Assembly (NCBI GenBank): GCA_023515745.1
Contig: JALECJ010000007.1
Location: 558,001-622,000 of the forward strand
Direction: 5' to 3'
Length of the DNA: 64,000 nt
Source: Amoeboaphelidium protococcarum
Taxonomy: Eukaryota > Aphelidiomycota > Aphelidea
The notes below the pieces were generated by a model. That model was not told where the DNA came from. It did not search any database and saw only the letters and a program-made list of their open reading frames with translations. The position numbers and the translations under genes are program-made. Positions 37,199 to 49,096 of the stretch are shown in pieces (within the stretch, counting starts at the first letter, position 1; every line of letters starts with the position of its first letter).

Positions 37199-37984
37199 TC
37201 GCCGTTCGTTCGTTCGTTCTCCTGACTAGAACTAGACCAGCGCCGCCACCTTTTGCCTTTGTGTGACTGTGAAATCTGGAGAAGAAGACGCGCGCGCGAT
37301 CGTTCTCTTGTTTCGTGCGTTGTTTAGGGGCGTTTAAACTGTTCGTGTGTGATTCACCACTATGTACTCTCTTTAGTGGTTGCTCGCTGATCGTTCTGAT
37401 TGATTGCCTTATCTGGCGCCTCTTTTGTTAAACTGGCACTCGTGATGATTTCCTTTGTTTTATTCAAAAACACTTAAAGTTTAATTGACTTATTTCTTTA
37501 AGAGCCGATACTCTGTTAGATAGTGAAGTGTGAAATGGTGTTATCATCAGCCCTTTTTCAAATATTGTATTATAATGAGTTGAATGGGAAATTTGTGAGA
37601 TTTTTGCAAAAAAATCTTAACAAGACGTTATTTTTATTATTATTTGGAGCCGTGTCATTGTTGAAACACGCTTGCTGTTGTAAGGAATTGCCATTATGTT
37701 ACATAGTTATTTTATATTTTCGCGTTCTTTTGAGAATAAGAATGCTGTAACTCTTCCATTCGTTAATGCAGCAAATATTGTCTGCAGAGAGAGCATTTGG
37801 TGGAAAACTGATTTCAGTTGTCTCTCCGCCATTTTCAGCGAGAGTTCTTCGGGCAGATTTGATTTTTCCTTTCTATGCCCACACTACTTGTGCCCACTTG
37901 CGAAAGTTTTACTCTTTTTTTACGTTAAGGCAATTAACAGTTTTCCGACCCGGTAAACTAAGTCGTATAATAAAAACTATAATT
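37199..37984. other. Intergenic region, UGP1 / RRM protein
   Basis: 786 bases between divergent genes, with a CGTT tetranucleotide repeat (37203-37218), the CG-rich word cgcgcgcgatcg near 37290, and T-rich sequence to 37980. Open frames at 37523 and 37696 show no conserved feature and are taken as chance. Confidence 0.5.
37203..37218. repeat. (CGTT)4 microsatellite
   Basis: Four CGTT units directly upstream of the UGP1 start. Confidence 0.9.
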
Positions 37985-38977
37985 ATGAGCTTATTCGTGG
38001 CGAGAATGGGCAGGGAGGTGACCAGCGAGTAGCTGAGAGAGTAGTTTGAAAAGTTCGGACCAATGTCGCGCTGTGATGTTATCCCCGGTAAAGGTTATGG
38101 CTTTGTGAACTATGAGAGCGAGGAGGATGCAAAGAAGGCTTTAGATGCACTGAATGGTTCCTCTACCGTTCTTGGTACTGGTATTCTGGTTGACTTTGCA
38201 AGAGGAGAAAGGAGACCAATGGGAGATCCTGCGTACCGTTCGGATCGAGGCTGTTTTAATTGTGGTAGAACTAATCACTTTGCCAGAGATTGTCGTGAAC
38301 CTCCCTCTGGAGATGGTGGTGGACGTGGTGGAAGAATGCCGCCGCCTCCTGTTGGTGCTTATGATAGAGGATACCCATAAGGACCGCCCTCGTATAGATA
38401 TGATGATCGCCCGATGCCTTATGGTGGTGGCGGCGGTGGTTATGGTCGCGAAAGATCTCGCTCACCCGGTGCTGGCCGTGGTGGTTATGGCGGTCCTAGA
38501 GGTGGAAGCAGAGGAGGCGACTATTATCCTGGTGGCTATGATGATAGAATGGGCGGAGGTTATGGTGCACCCGGAGGCAGAGGAGGCGACTATGGTGGTA
38601 ATGGTGGAAGAGACTATCCGCCGCCTCCAGGACGATACGATGACAGACCGCCTAGAAGATTTGAGGAAGGGCCTCCACCATCTTCATCTTCTTACGGCAG
38701 AAGAGATCCCCTTCCTCCTGCAAGAGAGAACGGTGGCCGTTTTGATAGAAGACCAAGTTATGGTGACCGTCCGGGAGATGAAAGACGTTCCAGTCGTGAT
38801 ATGAATGATGATCGTGTCAGATCTCCAGCTGCTGCTCTGGACAATGGAAGTAATAACAATGACAATGGCAATCATAAAGACTCATCCGCAATGCAAGAGG
38901 ACATTAAGCCTGTAGATTAAAAAGAGAAAGCCGGCTGGGGAGACATGGCTAAAGCTGATAGCGGACCAGCATGGTGA
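37985..38977 (+). CDS. RNA-binding protein with RRM, CCHC zinc knuckle and RGG/RS-like tail
   Basis: A single exon of 330 residues. The RRM (1-70) has RNP2 LFVARM and RNP1 KGYGFVNY. A zinc knuckle CFNCGRTNHFARDC (CX2CX4HX4C) follows. The remainder is rich in Gly, Arg, Tyr, Asp and Pro with RGG and RSRSP elements, ending in an acidic tail. The order RRM, knuckle, then RS/RG is that of splicing factors SRSF7 and plant RSZ22. A role in pre-mRNA splicing or mRNA export is inferred; the tail is more RGG than RS, so an hnRNP-like role is also possible. Confidence 0.9.
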
Positions 38978-39407
38978 TTATAAATATACTTTCACTAAAT
39001 ATATAAAGGACTTTCTTATTATAAGCGTATTTGTTTGAATATGGATCACCCACAGCAACCGGCGTATGCGCAGCATGAGTATTGATTTTGTCTGCGCGCA
39101 TTCTAATAGCTAGGCACTGGCTCGCGCGGCCTTACTTAGAGTTAACCGAGCAATTCTCTCAGTTAGAATGTAACAGCACAACGAATCGCCAACTTCGGCT
39201 TAATTGAAAATTACTTGGACATACTACATCGACCATATTGAATCATCTAAAGCAATTAACGAATACGCAAAATGAGTTTTAGTGTTGTGGGAGAGCAGGC
39301 TAGCCTTTAAAATATTCTACTAGTCATACTAGCGACAGATTTGAACCTTTTTCGCAATCTTTATCCCTTTGAATAAAAAAATACTATCTTAAATCTAAAG
39401 ATTAGAT
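38978..39407. other. Intergenic region upstream of DUS3
   Basis: 430 bases. They contain the word cgcgcggcc near 39120. No frame or RNA gene is supported. Confidence 0.5.
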
Positions 39408-41102
39408 ATGACTTTGGATTTGAATATTACAGTAGATCCGCAGCGACCGCAGTTGGATACAGCGCCTATTAAGCCGGAGTTTGTATTGCCAAAAATTACT
39501 GTTGCTGTTGCTCTACCAGAAGATACTACAGCAATCAATAATCATGACAAAGAGCAGCCACCAGCTGATAAGAAACGCGGTCAGAATAAGAAGAGATAAT
39601 TTGAGTACAATGATAGCAAGGAGTATGATCTATGTAATAAAATGGCCTTCAATCTGCATTGCGAAGGGCAAAACTGTAAAGGAGGTCACGATCTGGATGA
39701 GTATCTCCGCAGTAGAGCAAATGATATTGGCGTTGTGTGTCCCAACTATGAGTCTTTTGGTTAATGCAAGTATGGTATCAAATGCCGATTCCACAAACAG
39801 CACACTGATCCAGAGACCAAAAAGTAGTTGAATAAGAAAGTTAATGAGGAAATGCTGGAGTAATCTAAGACAGCGAACGTGGTGGAACGCGAACTGCTAT
39901 CTAAATTGCGTTAGCGTTAGTACAAGTTCGATCGCTATGATCAATTGCCTAAGTTTATGCACAATAAAGATGGCACACAGGAGTAGATTTTGGAATATGT
40001 TGGTGCAATAGATTTGGAAGCTTAGCATGGCGGTAAGAAGATTGATTTCGCTGGCAAGACTTATCTCGCACCATTGACCACAGTGGGTAATCTTCCTTTT
40101 AGACGTTTATGTAAGGACTTTGGTGTGGATATCACATGCTCAGAGATGGCCATGTCCGATTAGTTGCTCAAAGGATCACCGTCTGAGTGGGCGCTATTAA
40201 AGAGACACGCGTCCGAAGACCTGTACGGTATTCAGATCTGCGGTGGTCACGCTGATGTTCTGGCAAGGAGTGTGGAGGTGATATGCAAGGAGCTGGAAGT
40301 GGATTTCATAGATATCAACCAGGGATGTCCAATAGATTTAGTATTTTAAAAGTAGCAGGGATCTGGTATGTTCTCGCGTCCTAACAAGATGTTCAAGTCT
40401 CTGGCGTGTATTTCCGCAGTGTCCACTGTTCCTGTGACTGCGAAATTTAGAACTGGCATTTATTCGGACAAGAATACGGCACACAAGTATCTGGACATGT
40501 ACTCCTAGTTGGGCTACTCTCTCTGTACGATGCACGGGCGTAGTAGATAGTAGAGATACTCCAGATTGGCGGACTGGGACTATATTGATCAGGTTGCGCG
40601 CGAGGCTAAAGCGGATCATGGACTACAATTCTTTGGCAATGGCGACGTCCTGTCATATGAAGAGTATCAGCATCGTCTGGATACTACCAATGCCGATGGA
40701 GTAATGATTGGACGTGGTGCTTTGGTAAAGCCATGGATATTCACAGAGATCAAGGAGAGGCGCATATGGGATATTTCTGCGAGTGAGCGTTTTGATATGA
40801 TGAAGAAGTTTGCAGAGTATGGTTTGACGCATTATGGCTCTGACACGCAGGGGGTTAACAAGACCAGAAGATTCATGTTGGAGTTTTAGAGTTTCCATTG
40901 CAGGTACATTCCTGTGGGATTGATGGAAGTTTTACCTCAGAAGATGAATGAGAAGCCACCTCGATTTTGTGGCAGAAATGAGTTGGAAACTCTTATGGCA
41001 TCAGATCATGCAGCAGATTGGATCAAATTGACAGAAATGATTTTGGGCAAAGCCAATGAGGATTTCGTATTTGTTCCCAAACACAAATCTGCCGCTTACT
41101 GA
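39408..41102 (+). CDS. DUS3: tRNA-dihydrouridine synthase 3
   Basis: A single exon of 564 residues. The N-terminal half has two Cys/His zinc-binding blocks ([33 protein letters not shown]), as in Dus3. The FMN barrel begins [20 protein letters not shown] and includes [13 protein letters not shown] and [26 protein letters not shown] and [13 protein letters not shown] bind the phosphate. In DUS3 the catalytic Cys lies downstream of NQGCP near GSGMFSRP; here I read [11 protein letters not shown], so that Cys should be checked in alignment. The enzyme reduces U47 in the variable loop of tRNAs with NADPH. Confidence 0.95.
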
Positions 41103-41172
41103 CGTAGATTAAAGGTGATAATCATAAAAACGACTTCATTTTAGTACATTGACTGTTTTCACAGATTTATAT

Positions 41173-43034
41173 TCACCAGATCATCTTTTAAACGTGGTCA
41201 ATTTTGCGATTAGTCTTTTTGATGAATCCCAAGTAATTGAATTCCAATACAAGTCTTAGGAATCTAGCATAGAGATGCTTGTTGACGCTGCATGCTTCCT
41301 CAGAATCATTGTTGCCTACCATAGTTGCAAAAGATACGTACCAGTCATGTAAGTTGATAAGTTTACCACTTTCCAGGTAGATTTTGTATGCCGCGTACCA
41401 GTCTTCTACACCAACTCTATCGCCTTCTGGATTCAAGTACCCTCTTGGATGGAGCATCGCCACGTGTAAATGTTTTCTATACTGCGGATTGAATGTTTAT
41501 TACAGTAATTGCACATTATCAAAGACGGACAATTGTTACAACCAATTCTATCTAATTTGGATGATTGACTACTTCCAAAAGAGCTACACTGTTGATATGA
41601 AGGATTTGGACTACGTTGCCATTCCATCGACATTACACTAAAGTAAAGTATTTGCTTATTCAAACAGATTGTTATCAAATCCAGTAAATCTATCCTTCAA
41701 CTACACGACAGCATGACAAAACTTGATCAGCTTTTCGCCAGTTAGATATTTAATCAATGATACCAACTGATTGAATGTACTGCTTTAAATAAACCCAGGG
41801 GACACAGCTTCCACTAGAAAGTCTGCAAATTATACAGGACACTATTGTATTGCTGCATTCTCTTCAAAGAGTGAGCGCAACTAGAAGAGCAACATTACAG
41901 TGGCACAGAAATTGGCTCTTAGAGGTCCAAACTAGCTCAGTTAATTCATAAGAAACTCATTTAGCTAATCATCGTCATTTAGCAATGTATCTGCCAGAAT
42001 GATAGTAGATCTATCATTGACCATTTTACTGATCAACTCTCGAAACTATACAGACATTCTGATTCTATCAAGAGGCAAATTCTATGCAATAGATTTCTGA
42101 TCCATTTCAGAGGTGTCATATAGAGTCAAATTACAACCGCTATAACTCTGAGACATAAAAGTATACTGCAACAGTTTATGAAGCTTTTCAACAGGAAGAA
42201 GACTCTATCTAGATGTGTCAACGATAAACTTTAGAGAATCATGAGATAAATTTACAAGTCCACCAATACCATTTTGAGGATCACAAGTACATAACCATAA
42301 TTCTTGCATAATCTCGTCAACGAGTTCACCTTTGGACGACAAACTGAAAGTCTCCACCTGGATAAGGCTAAAAACTGAGTGAGATACCAGAGTGGTAAAT
42401 GATGAAGTCAAATCACAGCCAACTATCAAATTCAGCCCAAAAGATTACTTCTACTTGTGTATAATGTAAATAACGCGCTCCAACATCACAGTCTACATGG
42501 ACTCAACGTTACTCAGAATAATTACCAGCTTCTACTCGCAAGACTTCTAATGCTATAGCAAATCGTCTATGGATGAAATATTAGCAGAGTCAGATACCAA
42601 TTATTATCCAAGACTTTTCAATACACTCTTAATATTCCCACAACTACTTTCATCCAAGAGGATACACTTGAACTGCAGTTGATCCAAACGGCTCACAATG
42701 TCGCGGATGAGCAGAGCGTCGCTTGAAACAATCGCCGTGTGAACGTCCGTTGACTCTGCGTCTTCAGTCTCCAAGTAGGCCAGTACTGACTATGCCACAC
42801 CTTATGAATACTTTCCCAAGACATTCTACATTACCTTGTGCAATGACATTAAATCTAATGGTAATACGGTAAGAGATGTTGACTCACATTGAACACATAG
42901 TCAAGAGACTCCAGTCCTAGTTGTAAAAGTTGTTCTTGACTCGGTGACAAGGTATCAACAGAGGGCTGCTGAGATGGCCCAGATTAACCTCCAATTTTGA
43001 TTTTATTTCTGTAGATACTGAATCCACTAGCCAT
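41173..43034 (-). CDS. ORC3: Origin recognition complex subunit 3
   Basis: Exons 42888-43034 and 41173-42834 (53-nt intron, phase 0) give 602 residues. The call rests mostly on the C-terminal winged-helix segment: EDWYAAYKIYLESGKLINLH, DWYVSFATMV, ARFLRLVLEFNYLGFIKKT and NRKIDHVQKMIW follow animal ORC3 closely. The AAA+-like N-terminal part (IVGCDLTSSFTTLVSH; LVIILSNVES) is divergent and lacks an intact Walker A, as expected for ORC3. ORC3 is a core part of the complex that marks replication origins and loads MCM. It converges with DUS3, 70 bases between stops. Confidence 0.92.
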
Positions 43035-43873
43035 AGACTTGATGTAGTTTTTAAATATCAATATATGAGATACAAGACTTTAGAATAGTTAAAATGGGCA
43101 CACTTACGTACAACGTAATTGAAACAAAAGCAGTACACCGTCAACTTTCAAACCAGCGGATTCCAGCGATCGCTTTGAAATTCGCTGGAAAGTTTCTTGA
43201 AATCGCCCCGAAACCAGAATTAGTGTTTTTCTTTCGAAACCAGACTTTAAACCATAAGGAATCAGAGTGTCATATTTTAGCTGATATCAGTGCTGGAATC
43301 CAATGGATACACCATGAACTATGAATACACCGTCAACTGTTGTCATATGATCATTCCATTCCCCCGCTCGCTTCTTCCTTATCATACTGACTCAGTTCTT
43401 TGAGCGAAAGGTCTTGCATTGTCATATTAGTACTCATTCATTCAGGTAATCCAATGCCACCCATCTGTTTGTTAAGGCTCCTGGCCTGATGATAGGACTA
43501 CTTGCAGCTGCAGTTGACATGAATCTGACAAGGCCGAGTGAAGTTGTTGCCTCTACAAGTTGAATTGGTCATTAGCGGCCATGCTGTATCTCCGCTTGGC
43601 AGCATTGTAATTGCTGCGATGGTTTGGCTTATGATATTGGGACTCATAGCTAGCTGGACAGTCCATATGTTACCCATGACGAAGAAGCATATACCACTCA
43701 TTTCTCTATTCATTATGTGTCACATCTTACGTCGTTATCCTGACCAGACTGGCATATCGTGTTGAAAATGTACGATTATATAGGAAGTATTTCCATATCA
43801 CTAAGCTACTGAATAAAACATCCTATCGTCTTCCTCTGTTGTCTCTGCGTCTGTTTTGTGAAAGCAGTCCCCC
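43035..43873. other. Upstream part of a poorly conserved region
   Basis: It contains the left copy of an inverted repeat (43133-43147), a 9-bp palindrome (43161-43169 / 43182-43190) and open stretches in three frames. One frame (near 43580-43690) encodes a hydrophobic helix (GSIVIAAMVWLMILGLIASW) and another (43676-43915) reads RLAYRVENVRLYRKYFH and SLRLFCESSPPWIYREWLSA. These could be 5' exons of the membrane protein listed next, but I cannot splice them in phase. Confidence 0.4.
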
Positions 43874-44827
43874 ATGGATTTATCGCGAATGGCTTTCGGC
43901 GGCCGGTGGAATATGAAGCAGACCATTATTGCATGGCTGATTGGATGCTATGCCACATTACAATTAACGGTAAGATTATTTGTTTTATTGATGTACGTAT
44001 TGTTTGTGTAGAGCTTTGCTGTGTATATTTGTCTTCTTTCGTCGCCAGACTTAAAGGCTGATTGCTGGCCATCCTTCGGATTCTTTAAGGTAAGATATCA
44101 TGCTTGTATATTCATGTGTTTGTTGAAGTTGACCGATTAGATATTATATTGCTCTATGAGATGTAGATTGATAAAAGTCACGCTAGTATTTAGAGGTAAG
44201 GTTAAACTAATTTTACTTACAGTATATTACACATTCGTCGATGTTAGAGCCGATGTAGTTAATGAGCCCCACGCTATTTGTCTTATCTTGCGACTCTGCC
44301 TTATTTATAAGTCTATCATATACTTGGTTTTTACTGGTCGGTTATACCTTACGATGGAATGGCAAGCTTTATCCCTTTCTTTATATGTCCCTGCCTAGAC
44401 TCTATTTGTGTGCAGATAACAATATATATAACTGCGTTGTGATGATTTGGTATCGATGTAATTCCTTAATTTGCTTTTTGATGATAACCTGCTCTGTTTG
44501 GTTAGTACTAGTAATACTGCAGCAATTGACCAATTTGACGGCTGAAAGCAATAAAGTCATCGTCAGATGGTATTTTAGATTATGATTGATAGTGTTATAA
44601 TATAATTAAGGTCTATTCATCCTTTATTGTGTTTTTATATGTAGGCTTGATAGTAGTATATCATGGAGTACAGAGTATTCCAGGCAAAAATATTGGTCTG
44701 TAATGTTTTCTAAATTCCAGATGAAAACCAGGCGACTCGAAATTAGAACGTTTTTCTGTAATCCGCGCTCGGTTTCCAGACTGAAACAGACGCTTGTATT
44801 CTTCTGGTTCCGAAGTTGACGGTGTAC
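43133..44827. repeat. Inverted repeat pair GTACACCGTCAACTT, 1.7 kb apart
   Basis: The 15-mer at 43133-43147 recurs inverted at 44813-44827. Homology goes on inward with gaps (AACCAG, then AGCG). A third partial copy (TACACCGTCAACT, direct) is at 43326-43338. Just inside the left copy is a perfect 9-bp hairpin, TTCCAGCGA/TCGCTGGAA. Terminal inverted repeats of a small DNA transposon or two MITE remnants would look like this. I found no target-site duplication and no transposase motif between them. Confidence 0.5.
43874..44585 (+). CDS. Putative intron-rich membrane protein, model uncertain
   Basis: A phase-consistent model uses exons 43874-43969, 44012-44089, 44129-44195 and 44248-44585 and gives 192 residues. 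Donors are good (GTAAGA, GTAAGA, GTAAGG). Hydrophobic segments are TIIAWLIGCYATLQLT with SFAVYICLLSS, then LFISLSYTWFLLVGYTL and SLICFLMITCSVWLVLVIL. The sequence between reads naturally (RWNGKLYPFLYMSLPRLYLC). Introns of 42, 39 and 52 nt are short even for this genome, and the 5' end may lie further upstream. I recognise no family. The gene lies inside the inverted-repeat pair. Confidence 0.35.
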
Positions 44828-45042
44828 GGTACGCGGAACAACGGTCTGTTAGTCAGTCGCTGCAGAAGAGAAAGGAGAGGCGTTTTAACAAAATTTGGGC
44901 CGATCTCTCGTTCGTGCACTTCTACGGAGTACTTCAAAGATTTTTTGAAAATTTTCTTTAGTAGATCACTAGATGATGGTTCGCTTGTTTCACAAGTATT
45001 TTGATATGATTTGAAGCGTTTTAGTATATATATGGTTCCCAT
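44617..45042 (-). CDS. Hypothetical protein, weak
   Basis: An open frame of 141 residues starting MGTIYILKRF; the first 99 codons contain no TAA, TAG or TGA. It is basic, with SLLQRLTNRPLFRVPYTVNF and ASVSVWKPSADYRK. It runs through the right copy of the inverted repeat, so it may be repeat-derived rather than a host gene. No domain recognised. Confidence 0.25.
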
Positions 45043-45133
45043 TGAAACTGGTCTTAAATCGAGATATTCTCTCTGAACCCGTGTCTTTCCTTTAACTAAT
45101 AACTCACCTTGTTTGATTATTACTCTGCTAAAT

Positions 45134-45379
45134 ATGAAGGTTAAAGTCTCATTGATTGATGACTTGTCGCGTCACTTTAATGTCACTGGTATTATACTGA
45201 TTCTAAATCTGTAGCACTATTTGTCTTATTATGTATCCAAGTCAAAAAACGTGCGCTAACCATACCTGCAAAGTCAAGATTCTAGACTAGAGCGTTTCAT
45301 GATGATATTTGCGATTGCAGTCCGTGTGTTCAGAGTAAATCAGAAACTCGGATATCTGACGCATCGTGACGTGGTCTGA
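45134..45379 (+). CDS. Possible 5' exon of a PEX11-like protein
   Basis: An open frame of 81 residues, MKVKVSLIDDLSRHFNVTGI, then LQHYLSYYVSKSKN, RLERFMMIFAIAVRVFRVNQ and KLGYL. The pattern (short helix, QYLSYYL-like block, long amphipathic helix) resembles the start of PEX11, which remodels and divides peroxisomes. More open sequence follows on the same strand: a frame with DALLLFLIRNCRNCDIVE and ASNESVSVLALVISCIVALS near 45427-45600, and another at 45640-45926. I could not join them by splice sites. Weak call. Confidence 0.28.
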
Positions 45380-46281
45380 TACGATGGTGTTAGTGATTGA
45401 ATCATCCCTGTTAAAATGATGCATATTGACGCGTTACTTCTCTTCTTGATAAGAAATTGCAGAAATTGTGATATCGTTGAATAATAGAAAGTTGCATCTA
45501 CTGTCCGATTTGGGTTCGCCTCTAATGAAAGTGTCTCAGTCTTGGCGCTGGTCATTTCATGTATTGTCGCGTTAAGTTCAGAGCTTGCATTATAATGTCA
45601 CAGAGTTTATCAAGGGGGAAGTAACATTAGTCGCAGTTGACCTGGTGGAGCAGTCTTTTTGCATTCAATGTGTGATGTCTGTTTGCATATATTGCTGAAA
45701 TACTATCGTGCTGTAATTAAATGTTTGGTCTCTATATCAAGAAGTATTTTCGTTTGCTAGTCATTATTGTTGCATCATACTGTGATTATTATTGAGTTTT
45801 ATTGGATAAATGGTGGACGGCTGCCGTGCTTAGTACTGCTATGGAGGCGCTCATTGGTACCGCAGATGTTGAAAGGTTTATGCAATGAGTTTAGGCATGG
45901 TGTCAGGCTAAACTGGTCAAGGTTAAGGTGATGGTGTCCTGTTGTAATATCAGGTTGGATTATGGGCTTTATTACGTCGTTGGAACAATTTGAAGGTTAC
46001 AGTCGCTAATACGGGGGTATGTGGGTACCCCGATGAAAAGATCGCCGGAGCTTTTTTAAAGTGTACGAGTGATCGCTTAACCCACATGTTTCTGCGACGC
46101 GTTTTGAATCTGTTGAACGCCTGGCTCTGACACTTTGTAGTGGAGACCGACGCATGGTCTAAACATATCAATGCGACGCTGAAAATCTCTCGTTACGAAG
46201 AGATTAAACAGATTGAAAGTTGCGCCTAATACTAACCTGTCTCGAATCAGGCGTAACATGATTATAAATAGTGTAATATAT
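45380..46281. other. Poorly conserved region with unassigned open stretches
   Basis: Plus-strand open stretches at about 45398-45640 and 45640-45926 may belong to the PEX11-like candidate. On the minus strand 45903-46259 is open for 118 residues (MFRPCVGLHYKVSEPGVQQ within it). None has a recognisable domain or a clear splice structure, so no gene is called. Confidence 0.35.
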
Positions 46282-47964
46282 TCATTATTTCAGTTACAAA
46301 GATTCTAGCAATTACTGAGATGCAGCCTGGGCATTCCGGCAAGCCTGCAGATTAGCTTGAACCAAGTCTTTGAGCATAGTTCGCAACTCTTTGGCACGCA
46401 CACCATCCTAGCCGTAATACTTTTGGTATTCTGCAATCACCTCCTTATTGAATTGCAAAGAACAAGTGTTGGCCACGTCGACAGCCTTCTCCAGTTCACC
46501 AATCTTGGCCTCAACTTTCACCAATCGCTCCGCTTTAATCTGGGCTGGAGTGGCTCCCTTCATCTCTTCAACCTTGTCCTTGAGGAATTTCGAGATTGCT
46601 CCAGCACTGGCACTGCTTCTGATGCCTGATGCTCCACTACTGCCGATTCCGCCGCTATAGCCAGATAATCTACTCTTTTCTGCGCGCAACTCTGCCAGAT
46701 AATCACTAAGACTCTCAAATTCAATCTGCTTCTAATCACGAACTTTCAAGACATCTTTGATACTCTCACCGAACCCAATTTAATCTTTCAATACCAACTC
46801 AACATTTAGTTCTTGTTCAGAGGAGAGTAATTGAATTTCATTCTAAAGCTATGAAGCCATTACGGAGGACTCTTTGCAGTAGGATTTCAACTAATTACCC
46901 GCACACTCAACTGGAACATTATCGTCACCGAATTCTGACATTGCGGTGGCAAATGAACCATAATCTTCAGACAGTTCAGTTTGCACTTTAATCAACTTGG
47001 TGAACACCTTATCCAACGATGACACACCATCAGTAAATGTATCAATATCCTTATGCATATTCAGAAATTAATCTTCAGGCTTCTTGACTTTGGCAAATGC
47101 ATTGACAAAATAGTCAGATACATTGTCCATGATCTTGCCCTTTTCCTCACCACCAACACCACCGCTTTTGCTCATTATAGCGGCAGAATCAAAATGATCC
47201 AAAGACAGAAACTTCTTCACACCATCACTACTACCCAGCATGGTATGCTCAAGTAGTCTACAGAGAAATCGCTCCAGAGACACGCGTCGCTTCTCGATAA
47301 ACTCCTCACTGAATCTGTCCAAGTACTCCAATCTCTACTTGGATGGAAGCGGAGGTATAACATACTATGGATACCGCTCTCTCAAAACACCATACAAAGC
47401 ATTAAAATCGCCATATCGTCTCTTCACAGCACCATATGGTGAAGTTACAGTGTATGAGATATAGCTATTGAGACCATCTCCGCACTTTTCCGGGTTACTC
47501 AATTGCACTTTACCGGAGCGCTAAGAACTAGCAGCGGCTCGTCTATACTCCGCCTTTGCTTTCTATTTTACGGGTGATCCTTATTACTATTGATTTTATA
47601 CTATAGAAGCTGTATTCTAAGATGACGCTGCTGTATTAGCACTAGCCTTGTCTTCGTCAATCAGGACATCTTACAAAGGATCAACATTACCAACTGCATT
47701 ATCACCAACTTCATCTTCACTAGCGGCACCTGGTAGCTACCTGTTAAAAGTCTCTGGTTCGTTCTGTAAAGCAAAACCTTATCCTGCAGACGGTGAAGCA
47801 ATAGGAGGAGATAACTATTCATAATGAGACGCAAATGGATTAATCTCCTCTTCATCAAAGTGATTCTATTGCTATTACTAGGCACTGTTCAGAGCTGAGG
47901 CTGTCAGAAATGCTTCATTCAACGGATCATCTCCATTATCTTCATGTTACTACCAACCGTCCAT
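46282..47964 (-). CDS. SNX4: Sorting nexin 4 (Atg24-like) PX-BAR protein
   Basis: An intronless frame of 560 residues. A Gln/Asp/Ser-rich N-terminal tail (about 155 residues) leads to the PX domain: GDGLNSYISYTVTSPYGAVK, RRYGDFNALYGVL, IPPLPSKQRLEYLDRF and EEFIEKRRVSLERFLCRLLE. The Arg-Arg-Tyr, Pro-rich loop and distal Arg needed for PI3P binding are present. A helical BAR-like region (about 300-560) follows. SNX4 recycles cargo from endosomes and serves selective autophagy. A VPS5/SNX1 retromer subunit is the main alternative, but the PX wording fits SNX4 better. Confidence 0.85.
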
Positions 47965-48196
47965 ATTTATTACTAAATTATTATTGCTTCTTTAAAGTTA
48001 TATGTTCTTCAATGAATAAAAAGTACAAGGTTGACTTTAAACGTTAATTCTTGAAATGATGAAGAGCTGAAGGAAGAAGAGCGAAGAGCCAACGAGAGGA
48101 ATTTGAATCTCCTCAACTTTAGTGGCGACAAGTCAGTCTTGTAAGTAGAACTACCCGTAGTTGATCTAAATAAGTAAAACTTCTAAATCAATAATA

Positions 48197-49039
48197 ATGT
48201 TGGATGAAGTCAAAGATAGATTAAAGCACTTGCAGACGATGAATGAATTTGCATATTGGAAAATGCTGAGTCTGCAGGGAATGCTGGGAACGTTCATCAT
48301 TGGCGCGGGTATTGGAGTGCGCGAGGCTGGTCTGATTTACACTGCAGAGAATACTCAAGTTGCTAATGACTAGGCGATTTAAAGTCAGCTTGCATAGAGA
48401 AGGTGGCAGAGAGGGCACTTTAGTAGTAGCGGTGGTGGTCAGAGTATTGATGGGCGCGTCGGTGGATTTAATAATCATCATCATTAGTAATCAGCGATGG
48501 AGATTCCGAGTACTTTGATTAGCACCAAGAACAAGAAAGAATGGTATACGTACTTTAGGAAGAAGTACTACGTGATGGGATACGCAGGTATGAAGAATGG
48601 TATGAAATTTGCGCTTAAGCTAGGTGGATTAAGCTCAGCTTTCGTAGGAGCAGATGTTCTTCTGGATTAATTATATAAGAGCGGCGGTATTAATTTTAGC
48701 TCCGGTTCAGCTGTTCAAAACGTAGATCTTCAAGGTGATTATGCTCGAGTGCCCGTGTATATTAGTCCTGTGGCTGGATGTTTGTTGACAACATCATTCG
48801 CAATATATCGTAGATTTGGACTAAGGGATACAGCTAGGTGCTCATTGCTTGGAGTGCTATCTGGTCTGATATGTTATTCAATACATTGGGCTGATTCGGT
48901 ATTGGTTAGAGATCAGCCATTAACTTTCAAGTCAAAGTATGAGCCATTTGCTTAGTATGCTCTTAAATATAACGCGACATTAAATGATGATACTAATCTA
49001 AATAAATCTTAAGCATTGACTGAACTCGAATAGAATTGA
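48197..49039 (+). CDS. TIMMDC1-like Tim17/22-family mitochondrial protein
   Basis: A single exon of 280 residues. A hydrophobic segment near the N terminus (LQGMLGTFIIGAGIGV) is followed by a Gln/His/Gly-rich loop. Then come Tim17-type helices: KNGMKFALKLGGLSSAFVGA, SPVAGCLLTTSFAIYRRFGL and TARCSLLGVLSGLICYS, with the small-residue GxxxG spacing of the family. Order and length resemble TIMMDC1, an inner-membrane factor for complex I assembly, more than Tim17, Tim22 or Tim23, which are shorter. Function at that level is inferred. Confidence 0.65.
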
Positions 49040-49096
49040 CGTATTTTACATAGAATCTCTCACTTTAAATCTTTCGGTTTGCACTACACAATGCGA

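Noticed and set aside
37523-38032. Open frames upstream of the RRM protein
   Set aside because: Hydrophobic T-rich translation without conserved features in a promoter region.
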